From positions 237,976 through 301,975 of the forward strand of contig NZ_MOBP01000021.1 of NCBI RefSeq assembly GCF_003732665.1: a DNA stretch of 64,000 bases, in the 5' to 3' direction. The translations under genes and the position numbers were made by a program. Position 1 is the stretch's first letter. Every line of letters starts with the position of its first letter. This document shows, piece by piece, positions 8,737 through 17,978 of this stretch. Origin of the DNA: Pseudomonas frederiksbergensis (GTDB lineage Bacteria; Pseudomonadota; Gammaproteobacteria; Pseudomonadales; Pseudomonadaceae). The notes beneath the pieces are model-generated. The model ran no database searches. It saw only the letters and a program-made list of their open reading frames with translations, and was not told the origin of the DNA.

Positions 8737-8758
8737 TCACAGACACCTCAATCTTCAA

Positions 8759-9424
8759 TCAGGGCCGGGTATGCGCCACATCCAGTTGACTGAACGTCAC
8801 CTGCCCTCCTTCATTTTTATAGCCGGCGTTGTCCAGCGCATACACACCGGCCTTGAAGTACAGCTGCTTATTCTTCCAGCTGGAACTGATTTGCTTGCCC
8901 CAGCTATAACCCTGGGAACTGACATTCAAATAACCGGCAGAACTGAATCGAACTTCGTAAGAAAATGGCTTGCCCAGCGCGATGTCCCTGGCGATCACGA
9001 CGGTGATGTCTTCACTGCCCGGTTTCAGTCGATAGTTGGCAATCACGTTGCCTTTCTTGCTGAGTGCGTCGTACTGGTATTCGACTTTCAGCAATGGACC
9101 TTTGTCTTGGTAGATATGGATTTGCCCAATCACGATCCTCCCCGTTGAAGGCACTTGATTGACCTTTAACACGGCTTTAAGTCGGTGATCGCCTTCGGGA
9201 TAAGTCCAGTTGCGCAGCGTCCCGTCGCTCAAGGTTTCACGCAGTTCGCTGCGGGGGAATTCTGATTCTGCGGTGCTGGACCCGGTGACGGGAGCCCAGA
9301 AAAAAAGGTTATCGCCGGATCGAAAATACGTGTCGGAATAGCCATCCACCAGTCGCGGCGTATCGATGACTTTGGCGGGCGTCCCTACAGGGATCGTCAG
9401 GTTCCAGGTTGCCAAATCAATCAT
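8759..9424 (-). CDS. Polysaccharide lyase family 7 (alginate lyase)
   Basis: 221-aa beta-jelly-roll lyase. The three PL7 signatures are present: RSELRE (~residues 58-63), QIH (~101-103) and YFKAGVY (~192-198), which carry the catalytic Arg, His and Tyr of the family. PL7 enzymes cleave alginate by beta-elimination. No signal peptide is visible after the chosen start (MIDLATWNLTIPVG, ATG at 9424 with AAGGAGAG), so export, if any, is by another route or the enzyme is intracellular. It is a single gene, not in an alginate biosynthesis cluster. Confidence 0.88.
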   Translation of the reverse strand: MIDLATWNLTIPVGTPAKVIDTPRLVDGYSDTYFRSGDNLFFWAPVTGSSTAESEFPRSELRETLSDGTLRNWTYPEGDHRLKAVLKVNQVPSTGRIVIGQIHIYQDKGPLLKVEYQYDALSKKGNVIANYRLKPGSEDITVVIARDIALGKPFSYEVRFSSAGYLNVSSQGYSWGKQISSSWKNKQLYFKAGVYALDNAGYKNEGGQVTFSQLDVAHTRP

Positions 9425-9490
9425 TTCAACTCTCCTTGGGGGCGACAGTACCCTACAGCACTCAGGCCTGTTGCCCCGCAAGGAAAGCGT

Positions 9491-11104
9491 TTAAAGCCTG
9501 AAGCGATCCACCGACTGCGACAACTGCCCCGCCAGCGACGACAACTCATCCGTGGTCGACGCCGTGCGGCCGATGACCTTGCTGTTGTCCTCGGACATGC
9601 CGGCAATCATCTCCACCTGATGGGCGATTTCGTTGCTGGCCAGGCTCTGTTCGCCGATGGTGCGACTGATGTCGTTGACCAGTTGCGTGGTGTTCAACGT
9701 GGCTTCGAGGATTTCGCGGATGGCGCGCTCGACGTCGGCGGTCACGGCCATGCCTTTGTCGACCTGGGCCACGCCGGCCTCCATGCTGGTGACCGCCTCC
9801 CGGGTGCTTTGCTGGATGCGCGCGACCATGGCGGCGATTTCCTGGGTGGAGGCGCTGGTGCGTCCCGCCAGGCTGCGGACTTCGTCGGCGACCACGGCAA
9901 ACCCACGGCCCTGCTCACCGGCCCGGGCCGCCTCAATCGCGGCGTTGAGCGCCAGCAGGTTGGTCTGGTCAGCAATGCCCTTGATCACCTGGATGATGCT
10001 GAAAATCCCCTCGGAGTCTTTGTCCAGGGTCCGAATCACCTCGGCCGATTGCTGCGCCGAGCGGGCGATGCCATCCATGTCACGGACCACTTGATGAATC
10101 ACCTTGCCGCCGTCCTTGGCCAGCGCCTCGGCCTGATTGGCCATGTCCAGCGCACGGTCGGCATGGCGGGTGATTTCCTCGATGCTGGCGGTCATTTCAC
10201 TGGCAGCGGCGGCCATGGTGCTGGCGGCGACGCTTTGCTGCTGGCTGCTGCCGGCGACTTCGTGGCAGCCATTGCTCAACTGCTGGCTCATGCCACTGAC
10301 GCCGTGGGCATTGCTGCGCACCACTTCGATCATGCCGCGCAGGTCGCGCTGCATGGTCGCCAAGGTGCGGATCAACGTGCTGGCTTCGTCGGTGCCGGTG
10401 GGCTCGATGATCGGTTCACTGAGGTTGCCATGGGCGATGCTGTCGGCGATGCGACTGGCGGAGCGCAGCGGCCCCATGATGCTCAGGATCACCCAACGAC
10501 CCTGGGCCAGCAGCAACAACAGGCTGGCGACGAGCACGCTGCCCAGGGCAATGTTGGCATGATTGATGGCTTGCTGAGTGCCTTGGCTGGCATGTTGGGT
10601 GTTGGTTTCGATCAGCTCGCTCAGCGCCGACATGTCACCTTCGAGCTGGGTGAACACCGCGTTGAACGAACTCAGTTGCTGCTGCGCGGCCTCGGGATTT
10701 TCCAGGGCCAGGCCGACGATGCGTTCGGCGGCGCTGATGTAGGTGTCGAGGCTCGGCTTGACCTTGTTCAGACCGGCCATAATGGTGGCATTGACGGGCA
10801 GCTTGAGGTTCTCCCCCACCACCTCGCGAAAACGCGTCGCGTGTTCCGCGATGGAACTGCGCACCTCTTCCTTGCTGCTGGTGCTTTTGCCCAGGCCCAC
10901 CAACAACGCCGAGAGCACGTCGGCGCGCAGGGCGTCGTGCATCATGTCCGCTTCCAGGTGATTACGCAGGGCAGCCATGCTGACCTCGCTGTCATTCACC
11001 GCCTGGGCCATCTGGGCGTTTCCCAGGTAACTGACCAGGCTCATGATCGACGCCGTGAGCAGGCCCGTACCAATCAACAGAAGTAACCGAAGTTTTATGG
11101 ACAC
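9491..11104 (-). CDS. Methyl-accepting chemotaxis protein
   Basis: 537-aa inner-membrane chemoreceptor. First membrane helix ~residues 7-26, periplasmic four-helix-type sensor ~27-185, second helix ~186-208, HAMP ~210-262, then a long signalling coiled coil with the invariant hairpin tip IADQTNLLALNAAIEAARAG followed by EQGRGFAVVADEVRSLAGRT. No C-terminal CheR-docking pentapeptide. It starts with GTG at 11104 after GGGGAA. The sensor (helical, no Cache/PAS motif) gives no ligand clue. It would signal through CheA/CheW encoded elsewhere. Confidence 0.93.
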   Translation of the reverse strand: MSIKLRLLLLIGTGLLTASIMSLVSYLGNAQMAQAVNDSEVSMAALRNHLEADMMHDALRADVLSALLVGLGKSTSSKEEVRSSIAEHATRFREVVGENLKLPVNATIMAGLNKVKPSLDTYISAAERIVGLALENPEAAQQQLSSFNAVFTQLEGDMSALSELIETNTQHASQGTQQAINHANIALGSVLVASLLLLLAQGRWVILSIMGPLRSASRIADSIAHGNLSEPIIEPTGTDEASTLIRTLATMQRDLRGMIEVVRSNAHGVSGMSQQLSNGCHEVAGSSQQQSVAASTMAAAASEMTASIEEITRHADRALDMANQAEALAKDGGKVIHQVVRDMDGIARSAQQSAEVIRTLDKDSEGIFSIIQVIKGIADQTNLLALNAAIEAARAGEQGRGFAVVADEVRSLAGRTSASTQEIAAMVARIQQSTREAVTSMEAGVAQVDKGMAVTADVERAIREILEATLNTTQLVNDISRTIGEQSLASNEIAHQVEMIAGMSEDNSKVIGRTASTTDELSSLAGQLSQSVDRFRL

Positions 11105-11329
11105 TTGTTGTTCCCCTGCTGGACGCTGCGAAAGGTAGTTCTGAAGAGGCTATCGACCCCATCCTGTGGTTATTTAAGCCTATTTCCATAAGCCCGTCGG
11201 TTTAAGACCAGCGGTCGCGCCATCGGGGTCGTGGCCATTTGCCGGGGGGCATGGAACTCCTGAGCTGCGCCGCACCTCCTAAGTAATGTGTTACTTCCTT
11301 TTCGCTTTACGCTGTTGGAGGACGACGCC

Positions 11330-11644
11330 ATGCGCCGCATGTTACTCATTACTTCTCTGATGTTATGCCTGCCCATCGGGTCAGCCCTGGCCGTCAGCGG
11401 CAAGGATGTCGCGACCTCGGCAGGGGTTTCCGCGTCCCTGTATTCGACGTTCAAAGACCACAAAATGGTGATTCCGGCCCGGGATGACGTGTCGGCGTTT
11501 GTCGCCAGTGACGGCGCGATTCGCGGGGTCTACATGGAGGCGGTGTTGCAGCAGATCCGCCAGGACAACCCCGGCCTCAATGCCAGCGACGCGGACCTGG
11601 CCAACGCGATCCTCGTGCAGTACGAAGGTCCGGCCGCTCACTGA
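11330..11644 (+). CDS. DUF2388 exported protein
   Basis: 104-aa small secreted protein with a signal peptide (LLITSLMLCLPIGSALA) and a DUF2388-type mature part (SAGVSASLYSTFKDHK, ILVQYEG). DUF2388 proteins are common in pseudomonads, often in multiple copies; their function is unknown. A strong ribosome site, GGAGGA, precedes the ATG at 11330. A hairpin follows the stop. Confidence 0.8.
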   Translation: MRRMLLITSLMLCLPIGSALAVSGKDVATSAGVSASLYSTFKDHKMVIPARDDVSAFVASDGAIRGVYMEAVLQQIRQDNPGLNASDADLANAILVQYEGPAAH

Positions 11645-11658
11645 TCCGCGTCAGCGAC

Positions 11659-11688
11659 AAGGGCAGGCTGAAAGGAATGCCTGCCCTT
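11659..11688 (+). terminator. Hairpin after the DUF2388 gene
   Basis: Perfect 10-bp stem, AAGGGCAGGC / GCCTGCCCTT, around a 10-base loop, 14 bases after the stop codon. There is no U-run after it, so it may act as an mRNA 3'-end stabiliser rather than a strict intrinsic terminator. Confidence 0.6.
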
Positions 11689-11731
11689 GGAGCACGCACA
11701 CCCCTATGGGCAAAACCGCTCACGGGCCTCT

Positions 11732-12145
11732 ATGATTGAGCCCATGACGACTACGGCCCCGATCCGCTCACCCTGCCCGCCCGGCGCCTGCATCTGCGGG
11801 CGTGACCCGTTGCTGGAAACTCCCGGCGCGGATGTGCGCATCCTGTTTCTCACCCGCCAGGAAGAAAAGCGCCTGCTGGAACGTCTGGAAAACCTGCAAA
11901 GCCTCGCCGACCTTGAACGCATGCAATTGCTGATGCACAAGCAGTTGGGCATTCGCGTGGAGATCGTGCCGAGTTTCAATGAAGTGCGGACCATGCGCGG
12001 CATCGGCATTCAAATCGAAGAACAGCCCGGCCTGTGCCGCAAGACCCGCACCGCCATCCCCGCCGCCATCCGCCGCAGCCTGGAAAAGTGCCCGCAGATT
12101 GCCTACGAGCTGCTTAACGCCAACGACTTGTTGCGCGATGCCTGA
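11732..12145 (+). CDS. Conserved hypothetical protein with N-terminal Cys motif
   Basis: 137-aa soluble protein. The N-terminal CPPGACICGRDPLLE resembles a small metal-binding or redox cysteine cluster; the rest is helical (LTRQEEKRLLERLENLQSLADLERMQ) and ends in SLEKCPQIAYELLNANDLL. I do not recognise a named domain. The start could be 11732 or the ATG at 11744; neither has a strong ribosome site. Confidence 0.65.
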   Translation: MIEPMTTTAPIRSPCPPGACICGRDPLLETPGADVRILFLTRQEEKRLLERLENLQSLADLERMQLLMHKQLGIRVEIVPSFNEVRTMRGIGIQIEEQPGLCRKTRTAIPAAIRRSLEKCPQIAYELLNANDLLRDA

Positions 12146-12249
12146 GTGTTTCTGGCGCCAGCCAGGTGCGCAATCGAAAACAGGTGCCAATCCGTGACAG
12201 GAGGTGGCTGATTTGCGCACACAAACCACTTCAACAATCCATCTTCCGA

Positions 12250-13320
12250 CTAGCGAGCACTAAGCTTCCAACACCCCGAATACCGCTCGCACACCTGGTA
12301 CTGCCGATCCATCTGCGCCATCCGATCCAGGTGGTGGTTGATGGTGTCGACCAGCACGCTTTTCTGCGCCTGGAAGTAGTACAGCGCCATCGACTTGTAC
12401 TCTTCAAACGCGGCCTTGTTGGCAGGCTTGGCCGATTTGTCCTCGGGCTTTGCCCAGTCTTCCAGCTGTTTATCGTCGAGACGTTGCAGGCGCAGGCGGT
12501 ATTCATCGGTGTAGCGCTTGAGCGTCTCGGCCTTGTTTTGCGCGGCTTCGTTGTCGAAGGCGATCAGATTCTGGCGATACAGCGCCCAATAGTCGTCCGG
12601 CAGGGTAAAGCCAAGTTTGCCCTGGCGTTCGGCAATCAGTTTGTCGAGTTTTTCCGGGGTCGAGCGGTCGGCGGCGTCCTTGGTCGGGTCGGGCTTCATC
12701 ACCGGAATCACCGAACTGTCGATGATCTGGTTGATCCAGGTCACTCGCTGAGGCGTATCCGGCAGCGGGTCCGGCAGTTTCACAAATAACGGGTTACGCC
12801 CGTTACAGGCCGCCAGCCCCTTGTGCTCGATGACTAACGGTGTGCGGACATCCTTGCCATCGACCCGCGCCACCCGTTGCAGCAATGTGGTGCACTGACG
12901 GTTACCGGAACTGAACGTCAATTCATATTCGGCGTTGCGCTCAGGCTTGAGGGTGAATGCGCCGCCACAAACGGAGTAGCCGACCTGGGTGTTGATGCGC
13001 AGGTACGCCTCCTGGTCGGGCTTGAGTTTGATTTCCAGATAGCCCCGGGCATCGGCGGGCGGGGCGACGCTCATACCGACCCGGCGCGGGGTGTCACCCA
13101 GGAACAGGTTGTTGAGCATGCCGGTGGTCTGACCGTCGCAATGCTGCGCGTCGAAGTAGCTGAGGCTGGCATTGTCGGTATTGGCCACAAAGCGCAGCTT
13201 GGCCGCATCCGGCTCGGTGGCGTCGGTGTAGTTACCGTTGACGCTGCAACCGCTGAGCAGCGCGGCCAGCAGCGTGACGCTGGCGATGGCGCGAATCGAA
13301 TTGAACTGGGACACCGACAT
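12250..13320 (-). CDS. Hypothetical lipoprotein
   Basis: 356-aa protein with a clear lipoprotein signal (lipobox LLSGC, Cys at ~25). The first ~130 mature residues are beta-rich and include paired cysteines (YSVCGGAFTL, NRQCTTLL); the C-terminal ~170 residues are helical and charged. No named domain recognised. Probably anchored in the outer membrane. Divergent from the DUF3313 lipoprotein gene, with ~140 bases of shared promoter region. Confidence 0.8.
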   Translation of the reverse strand: MSVSQFNSIRAIASVTLLAALLSGCSVNGNYTDATEPDAAKLRFVANTDNASLSYFDAQHCDGQTTGMLNNLFLGDTPRRVGMSVAPPADARGYLEIKLKPDQEAYLRINTQVGYSVCGGAFTLKPERNAEYELTFSSGNRQCTTLLQRVARVDGKDVRTPLVIEHKGLAACNGRNPLFVKLPDPLPDTPQRVTWINQIIDSSVIPVMKPDPTKDAADRSTPEKLDKLIAERQGKLGFTLPDDYWALYRQNLIAFDNEAAQNKAETLKRYTDEYRLRLQRLDDKQLEDWAKPEDKSAKPANKAAFEEYKSMALYYFQAQKSVLVDTINHHLDRMAQMDRQYQVCERYSGCWKLSAR

Positions 13321-13463
13321 GCATCGTCCTTGAACGCTTTTAGCGTAGTGGAAAAGCGCGAAATGCTACTGAAAGGCCACTACTGTGTCCATCCCATGCT
13401 CCGGCGTTTTTGAACTACCGTTATCAAAAAAATAACGACTACCCCCACGGAGCACCCACCACC

Positions 13464-14138
13464 ATGAACCTGTCCCGAAACCTGTTAATCGGCGCCGCGC
13501 TGGCCAGCCTGTTGTTGGGCGGTTGTACCTCCAAAGTCACCGATAAGGAGCAGTACTCGGGCTTCCTGCCCAACTACAACAACCTTCAGGAAGTGACCAC
13601 CCCCAGTGGCGAGAAAGCCATGCGCTGGGTCAGCCCGTCGTGGAATCCCAACGCCTACGACACCGTGGCGTTCATGAAGCTGGAGCTGTATCCGGCGCCG
13701 AAGCCCAACGAACGGGTCGACCAGCGCACCCTGGAAGAATTGCAGACCTATATGACCAACAGCGCCAAGGGTGTGCTTGGCCAGAAATACCGCGTGGTGC
13801 CCAGCGCCAAAAAGGCTCCGGCGGGCTCGAAAACCCTGGTGGTACGGGCGGCGATCACCGGCGTCACCGCATCCAACGAAGGCATGCAATGGTATGAGGT
13901 GGTGCCGGTCGCCGCGGTGGTTGGCGGGGTGAGTGCCGCTTCCGGCCATCGCAGCCAGGACACGACGCTTTTCCTGGAAGCCGAACTGGTGGACGCCAGC
14001 AACAACCAGATCATGGCCAAAGTCGTGCGCAAGGTATTTGGCGAGCAACTGAAGAACTCGAGCCAGAAGATCACCACCAATGACTTCAAAGCGGCCATCA
14101 ACAAATTGACGGCGGATTTGCAGGCGTTTATCCGCTGA
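13464..14138 (+). CDS. DUF3313 lipoprotein
   Basis: 224-aa predicted outer-membrane lipoprotein (signal plus lipobox LLLGGC). The mature part shows the DUF3313 pattern: YSGFLPNYNNLQEV near the N-terminus, RWVSPSWNPNAYDTVAFMK, and the late TTLFLEAELVDASNNQIMAKVVRK segment. Function unknown. ATG 13464 was chosen because it begins a proper signal peptide; a GGAG lies 11 bases upstream. An upstream ATG at 13410 would add an unlikely polar extension. Confidence 0.82.
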   Translation: MNLSRNLLIGAALASLLLGGCTSKVTDKEQYSGFLPNYNNLQEVTTPSGEKAMRWVSPSWNPNAYDTVAFMKLELYPAPKPNERVDQRTLEELQTYMTNSAKGVLGQKYRVVPSAKKAPAGSKTLVVRAAITGVTASNEGMQWYEVVPVAAVVGGVSAASGHRSQDTTLFLEAELVDASNNQIMAKVVRKVFGEQLKNSSQKITTNDFKAAINKLTADLQAFIR

Positions 14139-14158
14139 TCAGGTAGACCGAGTCATCG

Positions 14159-14448
14159 TTCTTCGCGAGCAAGCCCGCTCCCACAGGGGACCGCATTCCA
14201 TTGTGGGAGCGAGCCTGCTCGCGAAAGCGGTATGTCAGCCAGCAACAATATCGACTGTGCCGGCCTCTTCGCGAGCAAGCCCGCTCCCACAGGGGACCGC
14301 ATTCCATTGTGGGAGCGAGCCTGCTCGCGAAGGCGGTATGTCAGCCAGCATCAATATCGACTGTGCCGGCCTCTTCGCGAGCAGGCCCGCTCCCACAGGG
14401 GACCGCATTCCATTGTGGGAGCGGGCTTGCTCGCGAAGGCGGTATGTC
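14159..14448. repeat. Tandem array of three REPINs
   Basis: Three inverted REP pairs in direct succession with a unit period of 106 bases (cores begin at 14165, 14271 and 14377). Spacers between units share TATGTCAGCCAGCA and a TCGACTGTGCCGGCCTCTT stretch, showing the array grew by tandem duplication of a whole unit. Confidence 0.92.
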
Positions 14449-14473
14449 AGAACAGAAAATGGTCTGTCTTCCC

Positions 14474-14965
14474 CTATCCCACCATCGCCACCCACTGCCC
14501 CGGTGTCATCCGGGTGACCATGATCAGCACAATCACAAACATCCCGAGAAACCCGAGCACCCCCATCCAGAACCACTTTTGATAGATGGCGTGATACTCA
14601 TCAGCCAGTCCCTGCCCCGTCTCGACCGCACTCAACGCCAACCCGTGCAAACGCTTTTGCAGCACCAGCACCGGCAACCACAGCGCCCCGGTGCAGAGGA
14701 AGATCACCAGCGCCGTCAGTACCCATTCGGTGGTCAGGGGCAGCCCGCTGAGTTTCACCAGGCCATACCCGGTGAGGATTTGCAGGAAGCCGGCCGGCGT
14801 GGTGATCCAGGTGTCGAACCGCACCACCATCCGTGCCACATGGGCGATCACCAGCGGGTTGGCGGTGCGGCTGGCGGCGATCAGGTACAGGTAGGAACCC
14901 ATGCCGAAACCGAACAGGAAAATCGCGGCGATGATGTGGGCGTATTTGAGGCCGAGGTAGAGCAT
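14474..14965 (-). CDS. DUF2269 four-helix membrane protein
   Basis: 163-aa integral membrane protein with four hydrophobic helices (about 10-30, 50-72, 82-104, 135-155). LGLKYAHIIAAIFLFGFGMGSYLYL and RFDTWITTPAGFLQ fit the DUF2269 family, function unknown. It lies two bases after the saccharopine-dehydrogenase-like gene, so the two form an operon, suggesting a membrane partner for that enzyme. Confidence 0.8.
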   Translation of the reverse strand: MLYLGLKYAHIIAAIFLFGFGMGSYLYLIAASRTANPLVIAHVARMVVRFDTWITTPAGFLQILTGYGLVKLSGLPLTTEWVLTALVIFLCTGALWLPVLVLQKRLHGLALSAVETGQGLADEYHAIYQKWFWMGVLGFLGMFVIVLIMVTRMTPGQWVAMVG

Positions 14966-14967
14966 GT

Positions 14968-16095
14968 TCAGCCCTGCCCGTCGGAAAAGCGCACGGACAG
15001 TTGCAAGTTGTCCGGGTCGTTGATCGCGGCCATGTATTCGTCGACGCTGACTTCACCCACGCAAGGCCGAGCGCCGGGTTCAGGCACATAGCCCTGGAGC
15101 ATTTTCGCCGCGAGGGCAACGGCCGCGCAGCTGGGGATCTGCGGGCCTTTGTCGTTGAACGCGGTGAGTTGCACGGTCATGGACAGCGGCTGGTCGTCCA
15201 GGCCAAGCCCCTCGACGTCGATGTACATCGCACTTTTGCCGTCGCCAAAACCTTCGAACCACAGGCCCCAACGGTGCAACCGCGCGGCCCAGGGTGCGAA
15301 GTCGCGCACCAGCCCCCGGCGCAGGGCCTCGGCCAGCAGATAATTGGCCACGCCGCCGAGCTTGAGCCCCGCGCCAGCCTTGAAGCGCAAGGTGTGGGCG
15401 CCGTAGCGGGCGGCGAAGATATCCATGTCCGGCACATCGACGTTGGCCAGCACTCGCGTGCCCATCAGCGGCATCTTGCGCAGGGTCAGGTCTTGCCAGC
15501 CCGGTACTTCGTGTACCCGGCCGTCCTTCAGTTGCTTGATCGGTTTGCCGGCGTAGGCCAACACCCCGGCAACGGTGGACAGCCCTGGCATCTTGGCCGA
15601 GGAGGAAATGCCGTGTTCGATGGTGTCGATGCGCTTAAACCGTGAGCGGTGCTGGTCGATGATCGCGGACGACAGCGTCGGCACCGAGCTGCACCCGCTG
15701 AGCACCGCCACGCCCGCGTTTTTGGCCCTGGTGTCCAGCACGCCGATGCCGTTGACGAAGGTGCGGCAGTCCGCCAGGTCGCAGTAATTCACCTTGGCGT
15801 CGATGCACGCCTCGGCCACCGCATAGGACTGTCCCTGGAACGGGCCGCCGGTGTGGACCACCAGTTGAACGCCGAGCGTATCCAGGGCCGACTTGAAACC
15901 GGCGCCCATGGCATCACCGCACCAGCCTTCACAGGTCTTGCCGGACAGCGCTTTCAACGCCTCGACCTGGGCCGACAACTTGCGCGGGTCGCGCCCGGAG
16001 ATCACCAGGTCAATCCCCGGCATCAGCGCCAGATGCCGGCACACAATACTGCCGAAATTTCCGTAGCCGCCGATCACCAATACCTTGAGTGTCAT
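14968..16095 (-). CDS. Saccharopine-dehydrogenase-like NAD(P)-binding protein
   Basis: 375-aa oxidoreductase-like protein. An N-terminal Rossmann fold is clear (VLVIGGYGNFGSIVCRHLA, residues 4-22), followed by the family's LVVHTGGPFQGQSYAVAEACID and NYCDLADCRTFV blocks. Bacterial members of this group are rarely true saccharopine dehydrogenases; the substrate is unknown. A GGGAAG ribosome site precedes the ATG. Operonic with the DUF2269 membrane gene downstream. Confidence 0.8.
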   Translation of the reverse strand: MTLKVLVIGGYGNFGSIVCRHLALMPGIDLVISGRDPRKLSAQVEALKALSGKTCEGWCGDAMGAGFKSALDTLGVQLVVHTGGPFQGQSYAVAEACIDAKVNYCDLADCRTFVNGIGVLDTRAKNAGVAVLSGCSSVPTLSSAIIDQHRSRFKRIDTIEHGISSSAKMPGLSTVAGVLAYAGKPIKQLKDGRVHEVPGWQDLTLRKMPLMGTRVLANVDVPDMDIFAARYGAHTLRFKAGAGLKLGGVANYLLAEALRRGLVRDFAPWAARLHRWGLWFEGFGDGKSAMYIDVEGLGLDDQPLSMTVQLTAFNDKGPQIPSCAAVALAAKMLQGYVPEPGARPCVGEVSVDEYMAAINDPDNLQLSVRFSDGQG

Positions 16096-16196
16096 GTGTT
16101 GCTTCCCTGAATCATCTTTGCGACCGAGGCGCGATTCTAAGGGATCGAGTGAGTGGGCAGGAGGGGATTTTTCGGCAGGTAGTGCGCGTTATCGTT

Positions 16197-16372
16197 CTTC
16201 GCGAGCAAGCCCGCTCCCACAGGGGACCGCATTCCACTGTGGGAGCGGGCTTGCTCGCGAAGGCGGAGTGTCAGCCAACATCAATATTGGATGTGCCGGC
16301 CCCTTCGCGAGCAGGCTCGCTCCCACAAGGAACTGCATTCCACTGTGGGAGCGGGCTTGCTCGCGAAGGCGG
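16197..16372. repeat. Tandem pair of REPINs
   Basis: Two inverted REP pairs in the 310-base gap between the saccharopine-dehydrogenase-like gene and the TerB-like gene, period 106 bases (cores at 16201 and 16307). The second unit carries variants (CAGGCTCGCTCCCACAAGG). Nothing else was found in the gap. Confidence 0.9.
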
Positions 16373-16404
16373 CCTGTCTGTCGCCGCAGGGTCTGAGTCG
16401 GGCG

Positions 16405-17130
16405 CTAAACCGCGCCACCCTTGGCCTGCTGTTCCAGATGCACCTGCAACTGCGGATCAATCTTCAGCGCCGCCGCCAGTTCATCCAGGTAGTTGCGCTC
16501 GGCGTCTTGCTGGTCGTCCACCACCATCACGCTGGCCAGGTACATTTCCGCGGCGATGGCCGGGTTGGTGGCGGACCTGGCGACATCAGCGGCATCCAGT
16601 GGCCGGGCGACTTCGTCGTCGAGCCATTGCTGCAACTGCGGATCGTCGGTATGGCGACCGATTTCAGTGCTGATCATCTGTTTCTCAGTGTCGTCGATCC
16701 GGCCGTCAGCCTTGGCCGCGGCGATCAAGGCGCGCAACACGGCGTGGCTGTGGTCCTCGACTTCCGGGCCGGACAGCAGGTCCACGGTGCGCGGTGCCTG
16801 TTGCGGAGCAGAAGCCTGATTGCGTTGCCAGGTTTGATAGGCCTGGAATGCCATCATCCCGAGGGACGCCAGCGCCGCGTATTGGTTGCCGCCGGAAGAT
16901 CGGGTCCGGGTCGAGCCACCCAACGGTGAACCACCGCCCAGCAAACCACCCAGCAAGCCCCCCAGCCCACCGCCACCGCCACTCGACCCGGCGCCACCGC
17001 CCAGCAGACCGCCGAGCAATCCGCCGAGACCGCCCAAACCTCCCTGGGACGGCACAGCACCGCCGCCCTGCTGCGACATCGAGCCCTGGCCGGCCCGCAA
17101 AAGTTGTTCGAGCAAATCGCTGGTGTTCAT
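16405..17130 (-). CDS. DUF533 / TerB-like protein with Gly-rich N-terminus
   Basis: 241-aa protein. The first ~75 residues are a glycine-rich low-complexity region of GGLGGLLGGLLGGG repeats; a short hydrophobic stretch (YAALASLGMMAFQAYQTW) follows, then a C-terminal TerB-like helical domain with the acidic AAAKADGRIDDTEKQMI loop typical of DUF533 (YebE-like) proteins. These are membrane-associated with unknown role, sometimes linked to tellurite or envelope stress. ATG at 17130 (AGAGGA upstream) was preferred to a longer frame. Confidence 0.82.
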   Translation of the reverse strand: MNTSDLLEQLLRAGQGSMSQQGGGAVPSQGGLGGLGGLLGGLLGGGAGSSGGGGGLGGLLGGLLGGGSPLGGSTRTRSSGGNQYAALASLGMMAFQAYQTWQRNQASAPQQAPRTVDLLSGPEVEDHSHAVLRALIAAAKADGRIDDTEKQMISTEIGRHTDDPQLQQWLDDEVARPLDAADVARSATNPAIAAEMYLASVMVVDDQQDAERNYLDELAAALKIDPQLQVHLEQQAKGGAV

Positions 17131-17292
17131 GACGACGTCCTCTATTAGGAGTTGTTCAAAGAAGCTTGATGCCGTCACGCAACAATAGTCCCGGCGGGCA
17201 ATAGCGCCAGCGCCGTTTGGCCGACTCACACTACTGACAGAAACTGACAGTGCCTGCTCTTATGCTGCACCGACTTACCACGGAGCAGTCCC

Positions 17293-17658
17293 ATGATCAC
17301 GCCTCGCTACCTGTTGCTTTTCGTCGAAAACCCCGCCGTCAGCGCACGGTTCTATGAATTCCTGCTGGACCTCAAACCCGTGGAAGAATCCCAGACCTTC
17401 GCCCTGTTCGTGCTGGAGGGCGGCTACAAACTGGGGCTGTGGTCGCGGCACACCGCGGAACCGGCGGTGGCGATGACCGGCGGCGGCATGGAGCTGGCGT
17501 TCCCGGTGGAGTCCGCTGAAGAAGTCGATGCGCTATTCGGCCAATGGTCGAGCCTGGGCCTGAGCATCCTGCAACCACCCACCGACCTGGATTTCGGCCG
17601 CACCTTTGTGGCGCTTGACCCGGATGACCATCGGCTGCGAGTGTTCTACCCCCGCTGA
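17293..17658 (+). CDS. VOC-family protein (glyoxalase/antibiotic-binding type)
   Basis: 121-aa single-module vicinal-oxygen-chelate protein. It starts YLLLFVENPAVSARFYEFLL and ends RTFVALDPDDHRLRVFYPR, both characteristic of the fold; the length suggests a homodimer. Similar small proteins are annotated as phenazine/bleomycin-resistance-like, but the metal ligands are not obvious, so ligand sequestration is as likely as catalysis. GGAG ribosome site upstream. Confidence 0.8.
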   Translation: MITPRYLLLFVENPAVSARFYEFLLDLKPVEESQTFALFVLEGGYKLGLWSRHTAEPAVAMTGGGMELAFPVESAEEVDALFGQWSSLGLSILQPPTDLDFGRTFVALDPDDHRLRVFYPR

Positions 17659-17683
17659 GTGATCTTCAAAACTCACACTGCCC

Positions 17684-17777
17684 CTGTGGGAGCGGGCTTG
17701 CTCGCGAAGAGGCCGGCACATTCAACATTGATGTTGGCTGACACCCCGCCTTCGCGAGCAAGCCCGCTCCCACAGGG
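17684..17777. repeat. REPIN
   Basis: Inverted REP pair (TGTGGGAGCGGGCTTGCTCG and its complement) separated by ~50 bases, downstream of the VOC gene. Confidence 0.9.
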
Positions 17778-17978
17778 TTTTAGGGTGGCCGAGACGCCAA
17801 TCCCGGCCACCAGCCATGCAAATTTCTCCGAAGTATTTTTTTGCGGGACAGCTAAGATTCATAGATGGTGAACCTTAACCCCGCTTTTCCGGTCGATACC
17901 TGCAACCCGACCCGGTTTGCCGACGCCCCCAATAGAAGGGTGCTGACTGGCTTGCTTCACTTTTTGGAGAACGCCCCC

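Noticed and set aside
9620..11086. 488-codon frame opposite the chemoreceptor
   Set aside because: Shadow of the chemoreceptor gene; low-complexity Gly/His-rich translation with no ribosome site.
14159..14448. CRISPR-like spacing of repeats
   Set aside because: Units are inverted REP pairs with nearly identical linkers, not direct repeats with unique spacers; no cas genes.
14201..15091. Open frames running through the REPIN array
   Set aside because: They translate the repeats (GLLAKAVCQ-type strings) and then the opposite strand of DUF2269; no real start or domain.
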